From Verrucomicrobia bacterium UBA1727 (GTDB lineage: Bacteria; Verrucomicrobiota; Kiritimatiellia; RFP12; UBA1067): DNA of 47,983 nucleotides. Shown here one piece after another: positions 36,577 to 44,376 of this stretch (its first letter is position 1; every line of letters starts with the position of its first letter). The notes under the pieces were generated by a model. The model made no database searches. It saw only the letters and a program-made list of their open reading frames with translations, and was not told the DNA's origin. The position numbers and the translations under genes are program-made. Where the stretch lies: NCBI GenBank assembly GCA_002315875.1, contig DCIL01000062.1, forward strand, positions 13,011 through 60,993, in the 5' to 3' direction.

Positions 36577-37238
36577 CCGAGGCGCTTCTTCAAAAACTTA
36601 TGCACGAAGAAATAGCCCACGGTCAACACGACCGCTGCAGCAATAACAAGCGGCAGGTTGGCGGACGCCATCGCCTTGCCGCGGGTGATGAGTTCAAGAT
36701 AGGTGATGTTCGCCGTGCTGCGTCCGATCGCATAGCCGACGAAAGCAAGGATCGCCGTCCAAATGCCAGCGCCGAGTCCGGTGAAAAGCGTGAACGAGGC
36801 GAGGTTCATCCGCGAAATGCCAGCGGGAAGCGAAATGAGCTGGCGGATGACGGGAATGAGCCGGCAAACGAAGGTCGTCGCCGCACCGTACCGGTTGAAG
36901 ATCTCGCAGGCCTTCGCAAGGGGTTCAGGTTTGATGAAGAAGTATTTGCCGTATTTCTCGAGGAACGGACGCCCCACCCAGAGCGCAAGATAATAGTTGA
37001 CGTATGCTCCGAGTAGCGAACCGGCAATGCCGATCGCAATCGCCAGCGCAACCGCCGGCACCGGAGCCATCGCCAGCTCTCCGCGCGCGGCAAGAAAGCC
37101 GGCGGGGATCATCACCACTTCACTTGGGAAGGGAATGAACGACGACTCAATCGCCATAAAGACGAAGATGAATACAAAACCCCAGGTCGGCGCCAACGCC
37201 GCTATCGAATCGAGATGTGATGCAATGGTTTCAAGCAT
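36573..37238 (-). CDS. DedA/SNARE-associated family membrane protein
   Basis: 221 residues with the DedA (VTT) fold: FVFIFVFMAIESSFIPFPSEVVMIPAGFLAARG, the amphipathic re-entrant loop, and the FVCRLIPVIRQLISLPAGISRMN motif with its conserved arginines. DedA proteins flip phosphatidylethanolamine or undecaprenyl phosphate across the membrane. The start at ATG 37236-37238 is set by a TATAAT box six bases upstream; transcription should begin at or within a base of this ATG, so the mRNA would be leaderless, and the longer upstream reading would lie before the promoter. First gene of the unit that runs to the BNR gene. Confidence 0.92.
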   Translation of the reverse strand: MLETIASHLDSIAALAPTWGFVFIFVFMAIESSFIPFPSEVVMIPAGFLAARGELAMAPVPAVALAIAIGIAGSLLGAYVNYYLALWVGRPFLEKYGKYFFIKPEPLAKACEIFNRYGAATTFVCRLIPVIRQLISLPAGISRMNLASFTLFTGLGAGIWTAILAFVGYAIGRSTANITYLELITRGKAMASANLPLVIAAAVVLTVGYFFVHKFLKKRLG

Positions 37239-37244
37239 GTACGC

Positions 37245-37274
37245 ATTATACCATTCTACTCTCCATCCAAACAA
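37245..37274 (-). promoter_or_regulatory. Promoter of the dedA-ruvC-...-BNR unit, leaderless type
   Basis: Minus strand: -35 TTGTTT (37269-37274), 18-bp spacer, -10 TATAAT (37245-37250) with an ATGG extension. Only six bases separate the -10 from the dedA ATG, so the transcript probably starts at the A of the start codon. Confidence 0.75.
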
Positions 37275-37278
37275 CCCG

Positions 37279-38703
37279 TCATTCCTTCGAAACTCCGATG
37301 GACTGCTGGGGTCCGGCGCCACCGACACCGGTCAGGTTGATCTTCGCAAGATCGATCGTCTCGATGCCGAGCGGCTTCATGGTCTTCCAGGCGCCGCGGG
37401 TGAAGTCCGGAATCTCCACCGGCGCACCGCGACGGGCCTGCGACTGCTCGGTAACTTCGCACAGACAGCTCCAGGACGCGAGGTCGTAGACATCCATATC
37501 GAGGGGCAGTCCGTTCTGCAGACAGTAGATCCACCTAAGATCCATGATGAAGTCCATTCCACCGTGGCCGCCGACTTTCGCGGCGATCTTGCCGACGTCC
37601 TTCCAGAGCGGATGCCTGTACTTCTCACGCCACGCCTGAGTGCGCTTGGCATCGAATCCATCGTGCGGACCCGACCCGGGCGTGTCCTCGATATCAATGC
37701 GCAGCGGATAGTCCATCATGATGCCGTGCGTCCCCTGGATGGTGTTCATGCGACTGTACGGATGAGGTACCTGGCACGAGAGATTGAGCAGAATGATCTT
37801 ACCGTTCACCGTGCGGATGAGGGACGAGTTGTAGCCGCCGACAACGTGTTTCTTGTAGGACTCGAGATTATTGCCGTTCCAGCGAATGTCCCCGGCACGG
37901 ATGAGGTCCGCCACCGACGTACTCTCCATCGAGTTAAGATAGTCGAAGCGGTCGCCGCGGTTGATGTTCATATATTGCGCGATCGGCCCGAGACCGTGCG
38001 TCGGATAGTAATTGCCACGGTGCTCCCACTTCCACTCGGCGCGGAAGCGACTGAGCTCGTAGCCGCGCGTCGGTCCGCTATGCAGATAACCGGCCTCTCC
38101 GTAAACCGTCTCGCCCAACACGCCAAGGCGGCACATGTTGAGCGCCAGCAATTCGTGCTCGCCATAACAGCAGTTCTCAAGCATCATGCAGTGGCGACGG
38201 GTCGCCTCACTCGTCTCGACCAATTCCCAGCAGTTGTCGATATCCATCGTCGCGGGCACTTCCACAAACGCGTGCTTGTTGCAGCGCATCGCCTCGAGCG
38301 CGACCGGTGCGTGAAGCATCCACGGCGTGCAGGCGTAGACAACATCCACGCCGTCCCACTGACAAAGATCCTTGTACGCCTCGGATCCCAGATACTCGCG
38401 AGCCGGCGGCAGTTTCTTCTTGGCAAGAAAATCGCGATTGTCCTTCAAGGCCTCTTCGCGCACATCGCAAATCGCGGCGATCTCAACGCCTGGAATCGCC
38501 GAAAGTCGGTGAAGCGCATAGGTGCCGCGCGAGCCCATACCGACCATGCCGATGCGGAAGCGTTTCAGTTTCGGCGCCACGAAACCGGCCATGGTTCCGC
38601 CGGCACCGAAGCCGATTCTGTCCATCTGACAGCCAGCGGCGAACGCCGCAAGACCCATCCAACCAGTACCCTTGAGAAACTCCAGCCGATCCATCGATTT
38701 CAT
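37279..38703 (-). CDS. Gfo/Idh/MocA-family secreted protein, GH109-like
   Basis: 474 residues. An N-terminal export signal with RLEFLKGTGWMGLAAFAAGC, ending in a lipobox-like Cys. The NAD-binding domain starts at RIGMVGMGSRGTYALHRL. The later segments LENCCYGEHELLALNMCRLGVLGETVYGEAGYLH, NYYPTHGLGPIAQYMNINRGDR and the SRMNTIQGTHG region closely match GH109 alpha-N-acetylgalactosaminidases, which use NAD+ in a redox-assisted cleavage. The target could be mucin-type or other GalNAc glycans, although many relatives act on other sugars. It has its own promoter and starts about 3 nt from the predicted transcript start, without a Shine-Dalgarno. It lies 50 nt after the sodium:solute symporter gene, a plausible importer of its product. 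Confidence 0.85.
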   Translation of the reverse strand: MKSMDRLEFLKGTGWMGLAAFAAGCQMDRIGFGAGGTMAGFVAPKLKRFRIGMVGMGSRGTYALHRLSAIPGVEIAAICDVREEALKDNRDFLAKKKLPPAREYLGSEAYKDLCQWDGVDVVYACTPWMLHAPVALEAMRCNKHAFVEVPATMDIDNCWELVETSEATRRHCMMLENCCYGEHELLALNMCRLGVLGETVYGEAGYLHSGPTRGYELSRFRAEWKWEHRGNYYPTHGLGPIAQYMNINRGDRFDYLNSMESTSVADLIRAGDIRWNGNNLESYKKHVVGGYNSSLIRTVNGKIILLNLSCQVPHPYSRMNTIQGTHGIMMDYPLRIDIEDTPGSGPHDGFDAKRTQAWREKYRHPLWKDVGKIAAKVGGHGGMDFIMDLRWIYCLQNGLPLDMDVYDLASWSCLCEVTEQSQARRGAPVEIPDFTRGAWKTMKPLGIETIDLAKINLTGVGGAGPQQSIGVSKE

Positions 38704-38713
38704 AATGCAAGGT

Positions 38714-38743
38714 ATTCTACTAAACTCTATCGGCCATCGTCAA
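38714..38743 (-). promoter_or_regulatory. Promoter of the GH109-like gene
   Basis: Minus strand: -35 TTGACG (38738-38743), 18-bp spacer, -10 TAGAAT (38714-38719). Ten bases separate the -10 from the ATG, leaving a predicted leader of about 3 nt. There is no TG extension here, but the -35 is closer to consensus than at the other promoters. Confidence 0.65.
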
Positions 38744-38753
38744 CATAAGAGGA

Positions 38754-40475
38754 CTACCTTCCGTTGAGTTTGCGGAGGATAGGGAGCAGGGAAAGCGAAC
38801 TTGCGACGAAAACGGCGGTCATGACGATCGCGAGCGCGGTCTCGGAATAGATCCAGTAACCGACTGCGAACATCGCCGAATAGATCGCCAGACACGAAAC
38901 CGTCATCGCCAGCAGTCCCCACGCGATGTCGTGTCGATTCGCCCTGATCTTGGATTGGAAGGCAAGACGCTTCGCCACCTCGGTCGGAGGTGTGAGCAGA
39001 GTGACCGAAACCCAACTGACGGTAGTGATCACCATCGTGATGAGAAGCTTGTGCCAGGCGGCGAGTTCAGGACCTCCCAAGCGCGGATACACCAACTGCA
39101 AGAACACCGCCACCGCAAACGAGACAATCATCGCCGTGATCTCGCTCCAGGCGTTGATGCGCATCCAGAACCAGCGCAGGAGATAGATGAGCCCCGTGCC
39201 TGCGCCAATCTGCAGAATGAGATTGAAGACCGTGCCGGCGGACGACAATAGCGGCGCCATCATCGCCGAAGCGACCATCAGCACCACTACCGAGACGCGT
39301 CCGACGAAAATGAGCTCTCGCTCGGAGGCATCAGTGCGCACGAAACGCTTCCACCAGTCATTGGCCAGATAGTTCGATCCCATCGACAGATGCGCGGCGA
39401 TCGTGGAAAAGAGCGCCCCCATCATCGAGGCGGCCACGACTCCAAGCCATCCGCTCGGCACAAACGTCAGCATCGCCGGATACGCAAGATCGCCCTTCAC
39501 CAGCGAGGCGTCGATGTGTGGAAACGCCTTCTGAAGCGCGGCAAGATCTGGAAAGACGATGAGCGAGGCAAAGGCCGTCAGATACCAAGGCCAGGGACGT
39601 ATCGCGTAGTTGACGACCTGATAGAGGACCGATCCCGCCACGCAATGCGCCTCGGATTTCGCGGACAGCATCCGCTGGACGATATATCCGCCGCCGCCCG
39701 GCTCACTGCCCGGATACCAGACGTTCCACCACTGCACCGCCACAGGAATGACGAATACCGAAACGAAGAGATCGGTGTTGCGAATGTCAGGGAAGAACGA
39801 AAGATGCTCACGCACCACCGGATGGGACATCATCGCAGAAAATCCACCGACCGCCGGATGCGCGAGAGCGTAGTAAAGGCCAATCACCGCACCGACCATG
39901 ATCAGCGCAAATAGAAATAGATCAGTGTAGATCGCGCCCCTCAGTCCGCCGAGCGCGGAATAGACGATTGAGGCGACGGACGAAATGATGATGACCGTCC
40001 ACATGTCGACGCCGAAAAGCGATTGCCCAATCTTGATCGCCGCGAGCAACACGAGCCCCGTGGTGATTACATTGAAGACAAGCCCCAGATACACCGCCCT
40101 GAAGCCGCGCAGAAACGCTGCGGGACGTCCCGAATACCTGAGCTCGTAGAACTCGATGTCGCTCTTCGCCCCCGACCTCACCCAGAGTCGCGAGTAGACG
40201 AAGACCGTCATCATGCCGGTCAGCAGGAACGCCCACCACTTCCAGTTCTCGCCCAGCGAGGAATTGCGGATGAACTCCGTGAACATGTTGGCCGAGTTGG
40301 TGGAGGTCGAAGCCGCGCACATCGAAATGCCGATAAGCCACCAGGGCATCGAGCGTCCCGAAAGGAAAAAATCATTCGCATCCTTCGAGGCGCGGCGCGA
40401 GCACCACACGGCAATGCCGAACATCAGCGCGAAGAACGCGACTATCGCACACCAATCGATTCCATGGAGCAGCAT
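38754..40475 (-). CDS. Sodium:solute symporter (SSS family)
   Basis: 573 residues, about 13-14 membrane segments in an SSS (LeuT-like) arrangement: FFLSGRSMPWWLIGISMCAASTSTNSANMFTEF near the start, AAIKIGQSLFGVDMWTVIIISSVASIVYSALGG, and VVAASMMGALFSTIAAHLSMGSNYLANDWWKRF. These transporters import sugars, sialic acid, nucleosides or carboxylates with Na+. AAGGAG lies five bases before the ATG. It sits between pncC and the GH109-like gene, so a sugar substrate is likely but unproven. Confidence 0.92.
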   Translation of the reverse strand: MLLHGIDWCAIVAFFALMFGIAVWCSRRASKDANDFFLSGRSMPWWLIGISMCAASTSTNSANMFTEFIRNSSLGENWKWWAFLLTGMMTVFVYSRLWVRSGAKSDIEFYELRYSGRPAAFLRGFRAVYLGLVFNVITTGLVLLAAIKIGQSLFGVDMWTVIIISSVASIVYSALGGLRGAIYTDLFLFALIMVGAVIGLYYALAHPAVGGFSAMMSHPVVREHLSFFPDIRNTDLFVSVFVIPVAVQWWNVWYPGSEPGGGGYIVQRMLSAKSEAHCVAGSVLYQVVNYAIRPWPWYLTAFASLIVFPDLAALQKAFPHIDASLVKGDLAYPAMLTFVPSGWLGVVAASMMGALFSTIAAHLSMGSNYLANDWWKRFVRTDASERELIFVGRVSVVVLMVASAMMAPLLSSAGTVFNLILQIGAGTGLIYLLRWFWMRINAWSEITAMIVSFAVAVFLQLVYPRLGGPELAAWHKLLITMVITTVSWVSVTLLTPPTEVAKRLAFQSKIRANRHDIAWGLLAMTVSCLAIYSAMFAVGYWIYSETALAIVMTAVFVASSLSLLPILRKLNGR

Positions 40476-40490
40476 CCCGTCTCCTTCGCC

Positions 40491-40961
40491 TCAGATTCCC
40501 GCAGCAACCGTAAGCATGCCAAGCGCATGAGTGACGGTCTGCGCACGCACTGCGTCCCGATCGCCCATGAAAAGCTTCTTCTCGGTGCGCGTTCCATCGG
40601 CAGTCGCAATCCCGAACCAGACCGTGCCCACCGGCTTCTCCGCGCTGCCACCGTCCGGACCGGCAATACCCGTCACGGCAACCGCAAGATCTGCCTTGGT
40701 GAGACGCCTCGCCCCTTCCGCCATCTCGGACGCGACCTGTGACGAGACGGCCCCGTAACGCTCAAGATTTTCGGACGACACCCCGAGCACCTCGTGCTTG
40801 ACGGCATTGGAATACGAAATGATTCCGCCGGCGAAAACCGCACTCGAACCAGGAACCGAAGTGATCTCAGATCCGATTCCGCCACCGGTACAGCTCTCTG
40901 CAGTAGCGCAGACAAGTCCTCTCGCCTTAAGAAGTTCAACCAATTTCTCAGCAACTTTCAT
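40491..40961 (-). CDS. pncC: Nicotinamide-nucleotide amidohydrolase (CinA C-terminal domain)
   Basis: 156 residues, the stand-alone CinA C-terminal domain. It converts NMN to nicotinic acid mononucleotide in pyridine-nucleotide salvage. Seen: the CATAESCTGGGIGSEIT motif, AVFAGGIISYSNAVKHEVLGV and AVAVTGIAGPDGG. It begins 2 nt after the U32-like gene and ends 15 nt before the symporter. The context gives no functional link beyond shared transcription. Confidence 0.93.
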   Translation of the reverse strand: MKVAEKLVELLKARGLVCATAESCTGGGIGSEITSVPGSSAVFAGGIISYSNAVKHEVLGVSSENLERYGAVSSQVASEMAEGARRLTKADLAVAVTGIAGPDGGSAEKPVGTVWFGIATADGTRTEKKLFMGDRDAVRAQTVTHALGMLTVAAGI

Positions 40962-40963
40962 AT

Positions 40964-41989
40964 CTATGCTCCCGTAATCTCAGTAAACACCTTTTCACAA
41001 TATCCGCAGCTTTCACATTCGCGCGCACAGCGCCCGGTCCGCTCGGCCCAGTCGGACGGAAACCGCGCGTTGTCGAGCGCCACCCCCGCACGGTGAAACA
41101 CCGGCGCGAAACCCGGCTCCATTAGATCGAGCAGATCGCCGCGATAACCGCGCGAGACATAGGCGTCAACTACGAGCCGCGGACGCGAATGCTGGCGAGT
41201 GGCGAGCTTCACGAAATCGACATACGGCTCGTAACGAGCGAGGTCTTCGGGACGTATCCATGTCGCCTTGAGTAACTCAGGAAAATTCTCCGCATCACGG
41301 TAGAGCGTCCAACAAAGATGCGGATTGAATCCGCTCACGTTGAGCTTTTTCGCGGCCTCGGTCGAATGAGCGACGAGATTATCGTGATACGTCTGCCACG
41401 GACAGTTCCGCAGGCATCCTGAATTCGCCAACAGTCCGATCCGTTTGCCGTTCGTCCGCGCCCAGTCGGAAAAGCGCTTCACGTTCTCGAGATTCCGCTG
41501 CACGTCGCGTCCGATATAAAACGAATCGAACCACGGCTTGAGATAATCCATCGCCTGCACCGTCGCAAGGCGCATGTTGACCGAGGCGCGAATCTCGATC
41601 TCCGGTGCGTGACGCCGAATCATCGCCGCGAGGAACGGAGAGGCTACGGTGATGATTTCGGGACGACATCCCCAGTCAGTAAGCTCCGCGAGAATCGCCT
41701 TGAGATGATCCTCGAGGGCGATGGACATCGCCTTCTCGCCATAGCAATTCGCATTGAGCAGCAAGTCGAGTTTCCGGCCGCCCGCACGCAATGCAGTCAG
41801 CTCTTCGCGCAACACCTCGCGAATCGTCTCCGCGTCATCACCCTCGCCGAACCCGAGTACGGGACGTCCGCTCGGCTCGTCCACCCACGGAAAATACACC
41901 TCGCCGACCTCGGCATAGTCCAGCGCCAGCGACGAGAATCGCTCTCCTTCGGACGCATGACGATAACCGATGGCAAAGGTCATCGGCAT
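40964..41989 (-). CDS. U32-family (collagenase-like) protein
   Basis: 341 residues. A TIM-barrel-like protein of the U32 family: LLLNANCYGEKA, EIRASVNMRLATVQAMDYL, FDSFYIGRDVQRNLE, then the cysteine motif LLANSGCLRNCPWQTYHDN and a C-terminal cluster RCARECESCGYCEK. In relatives such as UbiU/UbiV, RlhA and TrhP, cysteines bind an Fe-S cluster and the proteins act in hydroxylation or tRNA/rRNA modification rather than proteolysis. The stop of the upstream Fe-S gene and this ATG share one base (TGATG), so the two products are probably made together. Confidence 0.8.
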   Translation of the reverse strand: MPMTFAIGYRHASEGERFSSLALDYAEVGEVYFPWVDEPSGRPVLGFGEGDDAETIREVLREELTALRAGGRKLDLLLNANCYGEKAMSIALEDHLKAILAELTDWGCRPEIITVASPFLAAMIRRHAPEIEIRASVNMRLATVQAMDYLKPWFDSFYIGRDVQRNLENVKRFSDWARTNGKRIGLLANSGCLRNCPWQTYHDNLVAHSTEAAKKLNVSGFNPHLCWTLYRDAENFPELLKATWIRPEDLARYEPYVDFVKLATRQHSRPRLVVDAYVSRGYRGDLLDLMEPGFAPVFHRAGVALDNARFPSDWAERTGRCARECESCGYCEKVFTEITGA

Positions 41990-43113
41990 CAGTCGATCAT
42001 CGGATTGTAGTTGAGTCCCGCGGCATTCGTCTTCGGCGCTTCCTTCGCCGGCTCTGCATCCGGCACTCCGCTCACGCCCGCCGCCGCCGCGCTTCCATAG
42101 TTCTCCTTGGCGTTGTACTCGGTCATCGCACGATGCGGCTCGATGCCGGCGCCCTTGCTGTAGTATTCGTAGACCTCGGGATCGATCTCGTAGGGCTTGG
42201 AACGGTCAACCGTCCAGAACGGCTTCTTCGGATCGCGAAAGCGGTTGCGGAACGTCTTCAGAAGCTTGTTGCGCTCCTCGAGATGACACATGCACGCGCG
42301 AGTGCAGCCGCACGCGCCCTCAACGGCGCGGCCGTAGCCGTACTTTCTCGGATATTCCGCCTCGAACGGATTCATCGCCTTGTCGGTGCCGCCCTGGAGT
42401 CCGTGCTCGCACGCCATTTCATCGAGCTTGCCCCACTCGACCTCGTGCCCCGCGAGCGTGACCTTGACCGACTCGGTCATCGAAATCGCATGACCCGCGC
42501 AATTCTTCACGCACTGCTTGCAACGGTCGCAGATGTGACCTTCGTAAATCGGATCGGGTTCAAGCTCGGCATCCGTCAGCAACACGACGAAACGGACACG
42601 CGGACCAAACTCGGGTGTGAGGAAAACCTTCGACCAGCCGAACTCGCCCATACCGGCGAGATATGCGGCGATACGAAAATGCACCAGCACGTCGGGATGC
42701 GGCTTGCCGGGTTCGATCGGACGACTCCAGCCCTCTCGGAACTTGCCCGTCACCGTGTTCACGCTCTCACCGCCGTTAGAATTGATCAGCGGCACGCACT
42801 CGTGACCGTGATCCTCCATGAAATTGCAGAACGGCCACATCACCATCGGACCCCACACCTGATTGAGCGCCGCATAGCCCATCGTCGGATAGGTCGAGAA
42901 AAGCGTGCCCTCCTCGATGCCGCGGAGCGAACCGCGCGGAATGCGGAAGCCGAAGACGATGAACGACTTCGCGCCCGGAAAGATGTAACGCGGATCGTTC
43001 TGCTTGGGCGCGCCTTCCCAGCGCTCCATATTGCCAATGCCGCAGAGGTCGGCCCCGAACCGTTTTGCCGCGGCCTTTACCTCGGCGCTCGTAAGTTCTC
43101 CTTCGTATGTCAT
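41989..43113 (-). CDS. QueG/RdhA-like iron-sulfur (probably corrinoid-dependent) reductase
   Basis: 374 residues. The N-terminal part resembles the corrinoid-binding domain of epoxyqueuosine reductase and reductive dehalogenases (VKAAAKRFGADLCGIGNMERW, FPGAKSFIVFGFRIPRG, AAYLAGMGEFGWSKVFLTPEFGPRVRFV). Cysteine motifs ICDRCKQCVKNCAGHAI and ACGCTRACMCHLEE follow as likely [4Fe-4S] ligands, the second atypical. The tail (about 330-374) is low-complexity Ala/Glu/Pro. I start it at MTYEGE (ATG 43111-43113), with AAAGGATAGG upstream and a promoter behind it. No twin-arginine signal is seen, so it is probably cytoplasmic. It is not a clear QueG ortholog, and the reaction is unknown. Confidence 0.75.
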   Translation of the reverse strand: MTYEGELTSAEVKAAAKRFGADLCGIGNMERWEGAPKQNDPRYIFPGAKSFIVFGFRIPRGSLRGIEEGTLFSTYPTMGYAALNQVWGPMVMWPFCNFMEDHGHECVPLINSNGGESVNTVTGKFREGWSRPIEPGKPHPDVLVHFRIAAYLAGMGEFGWSKVFLTPEFGPRVRFVVLLTDAELEPDPIYEGHICDRCKQCVKNCAGHAISMTESVKVTLAGHEVEWGKLDEMACEHGLQGGTDKAMNPFEAEYPRKYGYGRAVEGACGCTRACMCHLEERNKLLKTFRNRFRDPKKPFWTVDRSKPYEIDPEVYEYYSKGAGIEPHRAMTEYNAKENYGSAAAAGVSGVPDAEPAKEAPKTNAAGLNYNPMID

Positions 43114-43137
43114 GATCCTATCCTTTCTTTGGCGCAA

Positions 43138-43166
43138 ATTATACAACTTCCGCCGCGGCCGCTAAA
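43138..43166 (-). promoter_or_regulatory. Probable promoter of the QueG-like / U32 / pncC / symporter unit
   Basis: Minus strand -10 TATAAT (43138-43143), with a weak -35 TTTAGC (43161-43166) at 17 bp. The leader would be about 20 nt and carries AAAGGATAGG before the ATG. Unlike other promoters here, it lacks the TGG extension. The rest of the 96-nt gap up to the regulator stop (43210) is A/T-rich, with no clear terminator hairpin. Confidence 0.5.
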
Positions 43167-43209
43167 GTAATCAAAACGAAATTTAAATATAACACAAACG
43201 AAGGGACGG

Positions 43210-44313
43210 CTAACGACGGAAGACGGACGGCGGATAACCGAAGGCGGCCTTCATCTTGAGTCCGAGATGACTCGCCCCGCAGAAGCCGCACCGATGCGCG
43301 ACCTCGTCCACGGTCAGCGAGGAATTGGACAATAGCCGCACCGCCGCGTTAAGCCGGATCGAATTGAGTTTTTCCGTGAAAGTGCAGCCGAAGAACTTGC
43401 GCGCCTTGAGCTCCAGTGTGCGCTTGGAATAGCCGAGCCGCGCGGCGACATCGACGAGTTTCTGCGGACGCGAGAGGTCCGCCGAGATCTCGGCCAGCGT
43501 CCGCGAAAGGACGGTATCCGCAATCACATTGCTGTCGGTGGACTGACGGGTCACCACCCGCGGATAATCAATCTTCAACACGGAATCGACCTTGCGTCCA
43601 ACGAGCAGATCGGACAGCAACTCCGCGGCAAGACGTCCCGACTGCACTCCGTCCAACGCAATGGACGAAAGCTGAGGAGTCATCGCCTCGCAGACGATCT
43701 GATCGTTGTCGACTCCAAGTACCGAGAGCCGCTCGGGTACGGTTATGCCGTTTTCCAGGCAGACGCCCAGCACCGCCTGCGCAGTGCGGTCGTTGGCGGC
43801 AAAGATCGCGGTCTGATTGGGAAGTCCTTCGATGAAAGACCCAAGGTCGTCGCCTCCGTAAACATGCGTCCTGAAACCCCCACTACGGACGCTACGCACG
43901 AATCCCTCCCGCCGCCGCTTCGCCCAATCACTCGCCTCGCCGACATGGACGAAGGCGAAACTGCGATAACCGCGATCAAGGAAATACTCCGCGGCGGTTT
44001 TCCCGATACGCTCCTGATCGCGTTGCAGATAAACGACGTTCCGCGGCTGCCTGCTGACTCCGCAATTGAAAAGGACCGCCGGCACTCCCCAACGGAAGAT
44101 CCGGCTGACGATACGCCTGTCGGCACCCATGGCGATGACACCGTCCGCCCCCCAGGCCTGCGCCTGCGCCAGACCCTTCTCGACATTGTCCTCGGTGACG
44201 AGAAAGAGTCGCCAGGGGCCATGCTCGCGCGCATACGCAACCACTCCCTCGACCATCTGCCGCTGATGGTATTTCGAGGTTGGCAGCGCTACGCAGATCT
44301 TGTGGTTTTTCAT
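43210..44313 (-). CDS. XylR-type transcription regulator (LacI-like sensor + AraC HTH)
   Basis: 367 residues. Residues 1-260 are a periplasmic-binding-protein-like sugar sensor (VALPTSKYHQRQMVEGVVAYAREHGPWRLF, GYRSFAFVHVGEASDWAKRRREGF, VLGVDNDQIVCEAMTPQLSSIALD). Residues 265-367 are an AraC-type double helix-turn-helix (LVDVAARLGYSKRTLELKARKFFGCTFTEKLNSIRL, VDEVAHRCGFCGASHLGLKMKAAFGYPP). This layout matches E. coli XylR, which activates on sugar binding. It diverges from a TonB receptor gene with 63 bp between the start codons and so probably controls it. A TGGTATAAT box ends ten bases before its ATG, implying a leader of about 3 nt. Confidence 0.93.
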   Translation of the reverse strand: MKNHKICVALPTSKYHQRQMVEGVVAYAREHGPWRLFLVTEDNVEKGLAQAQAWGADGVIAMGADRRIVSRIFRWGVPAVLFNCGVSRQPRNVVYLQRDQERIGKTAAEYFLDRGYRSFAFVHVGEASDWAKRRREGFVRSVRSGGFRTHVYGGDDLGSFIEGLPNQTAIFAANDRTAQAVLGVCLENGITVPERLSVLGVDNDQIVCEAMTPQLSSIALDGVQSGRLAAELLSDLLVGRKVDSVLKIDYPRVVTRQSTDSNVIADTVLSRTLAEISADLSRPQKLVDVAARLGYSKRTLELKARKFFGCTFTEKLNSIRLNAAVRLLSNSSLTVDEVAHRCGFCGASHLGLKMKAAFGYPPSVFRR

Positions 44314-44323
44314 TTTCGTCTGT

Positions 44324-44332
44324 ATTATACCA
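44324..44332 (-). promoter_or_regulatory. Extended -10 promoter of the XylR-type regulator
   Basis: Minus-strand TGGTATAAT: TATAAT at 44324-44329, TGG at 44330-44332. No good -35. A second TATAAT (44347-44352) lies just upstream on the same strand, without the TGG. The whole 63-bp divergent gap between regulator and receptor (44314-44376) must also hold any operator. Confidence 0.6.
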
Positions 44333-44360
44333 CTTTTTGCGCTGCCATTATACGCGCGGA

Positions 44361-44369
44361 TGGTAAAAT
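44361..44369 (+). promoter_or_regulatory. Extended -10 promoter of the TonB receptor, leaderless type
   Basis: Plus-strand TGGTAAAAT, with TAAAAT at 44364-44369. Seven bases separate it from the receptor ATG at 44377, so transcription should begin at about the start codon. There is no recognisable -35 and no Shine-Dalgarno. The weak core fits dependence on the divergent activator. Confidence 0.55.
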
Positions 44370-44376
44370 ATCCGCC

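Noticed and set aside
34546..36615. 689-codon + strand frame across the SGNH/beta-helix gene and ruvC
   Set aside because: It spans two real minus-strand genes and its translation has no recognisable domain.
43864..44376. Upstream extension of the TonB receptor frame
   Set aside because: It runs antisense through the regulator. The ATG at 44377 gives a signal peptide and sits just after a promoter.
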